A DNA stretch of 57,194 nt from Streptomyces turgidiscabies Car8 (GTDB taxonomy: Bacteria; Actinomycetota; Actinomycetes; Streptomycetales; Streptomycetaceae). Location of the stretch: assembly GCF_000331005.1 (NCBI RefSeq), contig NZ_AEJB01000131.1, positions 1-57,194 of the forward strand. The letters run 5' to 3'. The position numbers and the translations under genes were made by a program. Positions 52,666 through 57,194 of the stretch are shown one piece after another; position 1 is the stretch's first letter, and each line of letters starts with the position of its first letter. The notes under the pieces were generated by a model, which worked only from the letters and a program-made list of their open reading frames with translations, made no database searches and was not told where the DNA came from.

Positions 52666-52767
52666 TCCCACCGGCCTCGTCCGCACCGATTGACGCGCTG
52701 TCCCCCGCTGGCGAGACTCCGAGGACGATCACTCAACAGAAACCATCAGACTCCCACAGGATGTGTC

Positions 52768-55041
52768 ATGCGCCCCCACCTCGCCCGCGCCTTCCTGCTC
52801 CCCCTCATCCCCCTGGCGGCCCTGCTTCTCGCCCTGCTCGCCGCCCCGCCCAGTCCCGCCGCCTCAGGAGCCCCACCCGTGACGCAGCAGAAGCCCGAGC
52901 AGACACCCGGGCCCAAGTCGACGCAGAAGTACGCCGGTTACCTGTTCGCCTACTTCACGGGCGAGGGCACGGCCGACGGTGAACAGATCCGGTACGCCCT
53001 CAGCCGTGGCGACGACCCGCTGCACTGGCGGGAGTTGAACGCCGGCAAGCCCGTCCTGACCTCCACCACCGGGGAGAAGGGGCTGCGCGACCCGTTCGTC
53101 ATCCGCTCCCCCAAGGGCGACAAGTTCTACATGATCGCGACCGACCTGCGCATGTACCGGAACAGCAGCGGCAGTTGGGACGACGTCCAGCGGCACGGCA
53201 GCAGGTCGATCATGGTCTGGGAGTCGACCGACCTGGTCCACTGGACCGACCAGCGACTGGCCAGGGTGTCCCCCGAGGCGGCCGGCAACACCTGGGCGCC
53301 GGAGGCCTACTACGACAGGAAGCTCGGCTCGTACGTCGTCTTCTGGGCGTCGAAGCTGTACGCCGACGACGACCCCGGGCACACCGGCTCGACGTACAAC
53401 AAGATGATGTACGCCACGACGAAGGACTTCCGTACCTTCAGCGAGGCGAAGGTCTGGGACGACCCGGGTTACTCGGTGATCGACTCGACTGTCGTGGAGC
53501 ACAAGGGGACCTACTACCGCTACACGAAGGACGAGCGGGACCCCACCTCCAGCTCGCCCTGCGCCAAGTTCATCACCGGCGAGAAGTCGACGAGTCTGAC
53601 CTCGACGAAGTACGACCTGGTCGCGGACTGCATCGGCAGCGGTGCGATGGACCGCGGTGAGGGTCCGACGGTGTTCAAGTCGAACACCGAGGAGAAGTGG
53701 TACCTGTTCATCGACGAGTACGGCGGTCGCGGCTACGTCCCCTTCGAGACCACCGACCTCGACTCGGGCAGGTGGACGGCGTCCACGAACTACCAGCTGC
53801 CGGCAAGTCCCCGGCACGGCACGGTACTTCCGGTGACCCAGAAGGAGTACGACCGGCTGCTGGCCGCGTATCCGTCGACGCCCACCTCGGTCGTGGACGT
53901 GACGGCGAAGGGCCAGAAGGGCTGGTCGATCGTCACCGAGGCCTCGTCGAAGGTCGTGCTGCCGATGCTTCCGGGCACCGATCTCACGCGCCTCGCACCG
54001 GAGTTGGCGGTGGGCACGGGCGCAACGGTGACCCCGAGGTCCGGCACCCGGCGCGACTTCCGCAAGCCGCAGACCTACACGGTGAGGGAGGCGGACGGGA
54101 CGACCCGCGCCTGGACAGTCGAGGCGGTCCCGACCGGAAGCCCAGTCCTGCCCGGCCTCAACGCCGACCCGGACGTGCACTATCTGAACGGCGAGTACTG
54201 GATCTACCCGACGACCGACGGCTTCAACGGCTGGAGCGGGACACGGTTCAAGGCGTACTCGTCGAAGGACCTGGTCCACTGGAAGGACCACGGCGTCATC
54301 CTGGACCTCGGCGCGGACGTGTCATGGGCCGACAAGTACGCGTGGGCGCCTGCCATAGCCGAACGGGACGGCAAGTACTACTTCTACTTCTGCGCCGAGC
54401 AGCAGATCGGTGTGGCGGTGGCGGACTCCCCGGCCGGCCCCTTCAAGGACGCGCTCGGCAAGCCCCTGGTGGCGAAGGGCGGTTCGCTGCAGGGCCAGAT
54501 GATCGACCCGGCGGTCTTCACGGACGACGACGGGACGTCGTATCTCTACTGGGGCAACGGGCACGGGTACGTGGTCCCGCTGAACGACGACATGGTGTCG
54601 TACGACGCCTCACAGGTGCGGGACATCACCCCGGACAACTTCCGCGAGGGATCCTTCGTGATCAAGCGGAACGGCACGTACTACTTCATGTGGTCCGAGG
54701 ACGACACCCGCAGCGAGAACTACCACGTCGCCTATGCGACGGGACCGTCCCCGCTCGGCCCGTGGACCAAGAAGGGGACGATCCTGTCCAAGCGTCCCGA
54801 GTACGGCATCCTCGCCACCGGCCACCACTCCGTGGTGAACGTCCCCGGCACCGACGACTGGTACATCGTCTATCACCGGTTCGCCCTGAACGGGCCGGGG
54901 AAGCCGGGCGGCGACGGCATGCACCGTGAAACCACCGTCGACCGCCTGGAGTTCACGGCCGACGGTTCGATCCGACCGGTGGTACCGACCCTCACGGGGA
55001 TCCGGCCGGTCAAGAACCTCACGAGCTGGAGAAACAGCTGA
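52768..55041 (+). CDS. Secreted double-module GH43-family glycosidase
   Basis: This is a 757-aa protein. A Sec signal (about 1-33) precedes two five-bladed-propeller GH43-like modules joined by an Ig-like strand domain (about 375-450). Module 1 (about 55-360) shows GLRDPFVIRSPKGDKFYMIATD, WAPEAYYD and DRGEGPTVF. Module 2 (about 460-745) shows LNADPDVHYLNGEYWIYPTTD, YAWAPAIAERDGKYYFYF, MIDPAVFTDDDGTSYLYWG and REGSFVIKRNGTYYFMWS. Each has the expected Asp, Asp and Glu positions. Likely substrates are arabinan or galactan side chains of pectin, or arabinoxylan. The ATG at 52768 has AGGA seven bases upstream. Confidence 0.88.
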   Translation: MRPHLARAFLLPLIPLAALLLALLAAPPSPAASGAPPVTQQKPEQTPGPKSTQKYAGYLFAYFTGEGTADGEQIRYALSRGDDPLHWRELNAGKPVLTSTTGEKGLRDPFVIRSPKGDKFYMIATDLRMYRNSSGSWDDVQRHGSRSIMVWESTDLVHWTDQRLARVSPEAAGNTWAPEAYYDRKLGSYVVFWASKLYADDDPGHTGSTYNKMMYATTKDFRTFSEAKVWDDPGYSVIDSTVVEHKGTYYRYTKDERDPTSSSPCAKFITGEKSTSLTSTKYDLVADCIGSGAMDRGEGPTVFKSNTEEKWYLFIDEYGGRGYVPFETTDLDSGRWTASTNYQLPASPRHGTVLPVTQKEYDRLLAAYPSTPTSVVDVTAKGQKGWSIVTEASSKVVLPMLPGTDLTRLAPELAVGTGATVTPRSGTRRDFRKPQTYTVREADGTTRAWTVEAVPTGSPVLPGLNADPDVHYLNGEYWIYPTTDGFNGWSGTRFKAYSSKDLVHWKDHGVILDLGADVSWADKYAWAPAIAERDGKYYFYFCAEQQIGVAVADSPAGPFKDALGKPLVAKGGSLQGQMIDPAVFTDDDGTSYLYWGNGHGYVVPLNDDMVSYDASQVRDITPDNFREGSFVIKRNGTYYFMWSEDDTRSENYHVAYATGPSPLGPWTKKGTILSKRPEYGILATGHHSVVNVPGTDDWYIVYHRFALNGPGKPGGDGMHRETTVDRLEFTADGSIRPVVPTLTGIRPVKNLTSWRNS

Positions 55042-55060
55042 ACCAGCTGAACCAGGTGGA

Positions 55061-55855
55061 CTAGCTGACGAAGTACGTCGGGTTCGGGATCTTGTACGTC
55101 CTGTCGGCGTAGCCGCCGTCGAGGTCCGAGTACTGGTCACCGAAGTTGGCGATGACGTCGTAGCCGAGGTCCTCGATGTGCTTGCGGGTACCGGACTTGT
55201 ACTGGACGGTCGTGCAGGTCCAGGTACCGGGCGTGGCGCAGGCGCTCAGGTAGGCGGGCGGGTTGGCCGCGTCCTTGAGGAACATGTGGTCGGCGTCGAG
55301 GTTGATGTCGGCGCCGACCTTCTTCAGGTTCGTGACGGCCGCGGCGCGCTGCGACTCCTTCAGACCGGAGTTGTAGAACACCTCGACGCCCTTGGCCTTG
55401 GCGTAGGCGACCAGCTCGGGCGTGCCGAAGACGGCCGGACGGTCTGCCTTGGCCACGTACTCGGCCCAAGTCGCCGAGTTGTACGTGTAGTTGGTCTTCT
55501 TCTCGTAGTCGAGGGAGAGCAGCAGGGTGTCGTCGATGTCGAAGACGACAGCGGGCTTCTTGCCCTTGTGGGGCTTCTTGTGCGCCGCCTTGTCGATGTA
55601 CTTCTTCGCCGCGGACTCGATCCGGGCAAGGTCCTTGGCGTACGGGCTGGTGGCGGAGGCCTGGTACACGCCGGCGCTGTCGGCCGTGGTGCCGTAGTAG
55701 GCGTCGATCTCCCCGACCAGGAGCCCGATGTTGTGGGGCTCGTGCGTGGAGTTCGCCGTGGACTGACCGGCGGTGGCCGCGCCGGTGCCGTACAGCGCGG
55801 CGCCCGCGACGGCGCAGGCGACGGTGAGTGTCGCGAAACGGAGTGACTTATGCAT
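55061..55855 (-). CDS. Secreted HAD-superfamily acid phosphatase
   Basis: This is a 264-aa protein with a Sec signal (about 1-30). The HAD nucleophile motif is VVFDIDDTLLLS at about residue 103, with Asp nucleophile and Asp acid. VEVFYNSGLKESQRAAAVTNLKKVG is motif II, and IANFGDQYSDLDGGYADR holds the late Asp pair. It belongs to the class B/IIIB acid phosphatase type and would release phosphate outside the cell. The first module of the frame has a usual length. It is convergent with the GH43 gene, only 19 bases apart. No PHO box is visible upstream. Confidence 0.88.
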   Translation of the reverse strand: MHKSLRFATLTVACAVAGAALYGTGAATAGQSTANSTHEPHNIGLLVGEIDAYYGTTADSAGVYQASATSPYAKDLARIESAAKKYIDKAAHKKPHKGKKPAVVFDIDDTLLLSLDYEKKTNYTYNSATWAEYVAKADRPAVFGTPELVAYAKAKGVEVFYNSGLKESQRAAAVTNLKKVGADINLDADHMFLKDAANPPAYLSACATPGTWTCTTVQYKSGTRKHIEDLGYDVIANFGDQYSDLDGGYADRTYKIPNPTYFVS

Positions 55856-55948
55856 GTCAGGTTTCTACGCGCGTCACCCTCGCGGTTGCCAGACCTTTTG
55901 CCTGATCTATATCAAGTCCATAGGGGTAGGAAACCAGCCATTGAGGAG

Positions 55949-55980
55949 CGAGGGGCGCGGCAGCGGCGCCGCACCCCTCG
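55949..55980 (-). terminator. Hairpin downstream of pectate lyase paralogue 2
   Basis: CGAGGGG (55949-55955) pairs with CCCCTCG (55974-55980), with inner GCGGC/GCCGC pairing. It lies 30 bases past the stop of the pectate lyase gene and before the phosphatase gene. Confidence 0.6.
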
Positions 55981-56010
55981 GTCCGTCTCGCAGCTCGCCC
56001 TGGCGGGCGG

Positions 56011-57135
56011 TCAGTTCATCGTCGCCCCGATCGTGCTGCTGCCCGTCGTCAGGAACGTCGTGGCGGGCAGTGTCCCGTCCGCCGCACGGGAGTTGAAGGT
56101 GGTCGACGCGTTCGTGGACACGAAGGACGGGGTCGAGATCCCCGAGTCCCAGTTGTTGCCGGACGAGGTGACCGACGAGCCCTTGCTCACCGTCCCGGAA
56201 CTGTTGCCGACGGCCAGGTTCTTGCCGAGCCTGGCCGCTCCGGTGGCGAAGTAGTAGCCCCACTTGGCGTTGGCGTAGGCGGTGGTGCGGTTGATGACGA
56301 TGGCGCCCTTGTTGCTGTTCTCGGTGAAGCCGTTGCCCGCGTTGTCCCAGGCTGCCGAGTTGTTGATGACATGGGCCACGGTCTCGCCGTCGCCGCCCAG
56401 CTTGTAGCCGTTGCCGTCGCCCGCGAACGCCGAGTCGGACCAGCGGTTCCTGCCGTTGCCCATCGACCAGGTGTGCTCGACGGTGACGGGGGACGAGAAG
56501 GACCAGAAGTCCATCCCGTCGTCCGAGTTGTTGTAGAGGCGGGCCCCGGTGATGAGGTTGCCGGCGCCGGAGCCGAACTTCACGGCGATGCCGTCGGCGT
56601 TCTCGCCGTGGTTGGCCGGATCGTAGTGGCCGTACGAGTCGATGTTCTTGACGGTGTTGTTGGTGGTGTTGTCGCCGGTGAGGGTGAAGCCGGAGTCGCC
56701 GCCGTTGATGGTCTTGATGTTGTTCCAGACCGTCGAGGCGCAGGACTGGCAGACGACGGCGCTGTCCGGCGAGTTCTGGAACGTGATGTTGGAGACGGTC
56801 CAGTAGTCGGCGGTCAGCTTGAAGATCCAGTCGCCGTCGGGCAGGTTCGACCCGTCGATCTTGACCGTCTCCGAGCCGTACGGCTGGAGGTAGATGCGGC
56901 TGGCGGACGTGCCGTTGGCCGTCGACTGGAGCGTGGCCGTCGGGTAGTACGTGCCCGCGCGCACCTGGATGGTGGTGCCGGCGGCGGCGCCGGAGATGGC
57001 GCTGCTCAGCTGGGCGGAGGTGGAGACGACCACGGTCGCGGCCTGGGCGGGGGTGGGGAGTACCGCGAGGCCGAGGCCTGCGGTGGCCACGGCGAGAGCG
57101 GTCAGGGAGCTGTTGACACGAGTGGTACGACGCAT
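56011..57135 (-). CDS. Secreted pectate lyase, PL9 family, paralogue 2
   Basis: This is a 374-aa protein. A Sec signal (about 1-33, ending LPTPAQAA) precedes a beta-helix lyase domain. YNNSDDGMDFWSF carries the calcium-binding Asp cluster and GNGYKLGGDG the likely catalytic Lys. It matches the paralogue at 51365-52519 across most of its length, including the shared C-terminus DGTLPATTFLTT...GATMN. It has a Cys pair (VCQSCAS) that the paralogue lacks. The ATG at 57135 is preceded by a GAAAGGA site. About 60 bases of upstream DNA remain in the window. Confidence 0.92.
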   Translation of the reverse strand: MRRTTRVNSSLTALAVATAGLGLAVLPTPAQAATVVVSTSAQLSSAISGAAAGTTIQVRAGTYYPTATLQSTANGTSASRIYLQPYGSETVKIDGSNLPDGDWIFKLTADYWTVSNITFQNSPDSAVVCQSCASTVWNNIKTINGGDSGFTLTGDNTTNNTVKNIDSYGHYDPANHGENADGIAVKFGSGAGNLITGARLYNNSDDGMDFWSFSSPVTVEHTWSMGNGRNRWSDSAFAGDGNGYKLGGDGETVAHVINNSAAWDNAGNGFTENSNKGAIVINRTTAYANAKWGYYFATGAARLGKNLAVGNSSGTVSKGSSVTSSGNNWDSGISTPSFVSTNASTTFNSRAADGTLPATTFLTTGSSTIGATMN

Positions 57136-57194
57136 GACGTGCGGGTCCTTTCGTCGTAACGGGGACGGGAGCGGGGAGCGGTGGGGGGGGGTTG

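Overview
The window is high-GC chromosomal DNA of a Streptomyces species. The evidence is the very strong third-position GC in every real gene, frequent GTG/TTG starts with GGAGG-type ribosome binding sites, tight ATGA/GTGA overlaps inside operons, a Tat-exported polysaccharide lyase, a class-E-sortase (LAETG) surface protein and two Streptomyces-type interspersed palindromic repeats. From memory, the gene order resembles S. coelicolor SCO1838 to about SCO1880 (gbn, ABC-F, pitH2, cob cluster, ectABCD, PBP, sigma factor, pectate lyase). No search could be run to confirm this.

Layout. (1) 1-10.3 kb: an enoyl-CoA hydratase-like gene, a 73-aa helix-turn-helix protein matching the GATC-binding nucleoid protein Gbn, an ABC-F ATPase preceded by a 7-codon upstream ORF, a VOC protein, an unknown protein, an alpha/beta hydrolase, a class II aldolase, and a low-affinity phosphate transporter with a small membrane partner. 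A PHO-box-like repeat lies upstream of the transporter and a strong terminator follows the partner. (2) 10.4-28.5 kb: a cobalamin cluster. A B12 riboswitch and a 19-codon leader ORF precede cobD-cobQ-cobN-chlID-cobO-cobB-cobI. A ZIP-family metal transporter on the opposite strand interrupts, then cobM-cobL-cbiG/cobJ-cbiX-cobC follow. The set mixes late cobalt insertion (CobN plus a ChlI/ChlD fusion) with a CbiX-type early chelatase that has an MxCxxC motif and a His-rich tail. (3) 28.6-34.6 kb: a sortase-anchored surface protein, an amidohydrolase in one operon with a polar amino-acid ABC transporter, and a divergent class V aminotransferase. (4) 34.7-38.4 kb: the ectABCD ectoine/5-hydroxyectoine operon, with a 12-bp tandem repeat between ectB and ectC and a partial duplication of the 3' end of ectD. 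(5) 38.4-47.7 kb: a class V aminotransferase-fold protein, a FrnE-like DsbA oxidoreductase, two GNAT acetyltransferases, a DUF1349-like protein, an aldehyde dehydrogenase divergent from an IclR regulator, a class B penicillin-binding protein and an AzgA-like purine permease. (6) 47.9-57.1 kb: an ECF-type sigma factor with an overlapping single-pass membrane protein, then a pectin/plant polysaccharide set: PL4 rhamnogalacturonan lyase, two PL9 pectate lyase paralogues, a double-module GH43 enzyme and a secreted HAD acid phosphatase.

How the genes work together. The first half makes cobalamin under riboswitch control, possibly with its own metal importer. The ectoine operon supplies compatible solutes for salt or heat stress. 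The right end secretes enzymes that take apart pectin (rhamnogalacturonan backbone, homogalacturonan, arabinan/galactan side chains). I saw no tRNA, rRNA, CRISPR array, transposase or prophage gene. The most unusual signals are regulatory: the ABC-F uORF, the cobD leader ORF, six GATC sites in 68 bp beside gbn, the interspersed repeat read in frame through cobB, the ectB-ectC tandem repeat and the ectD tail duplication. No gene set here looks like a wholly undescribed system.
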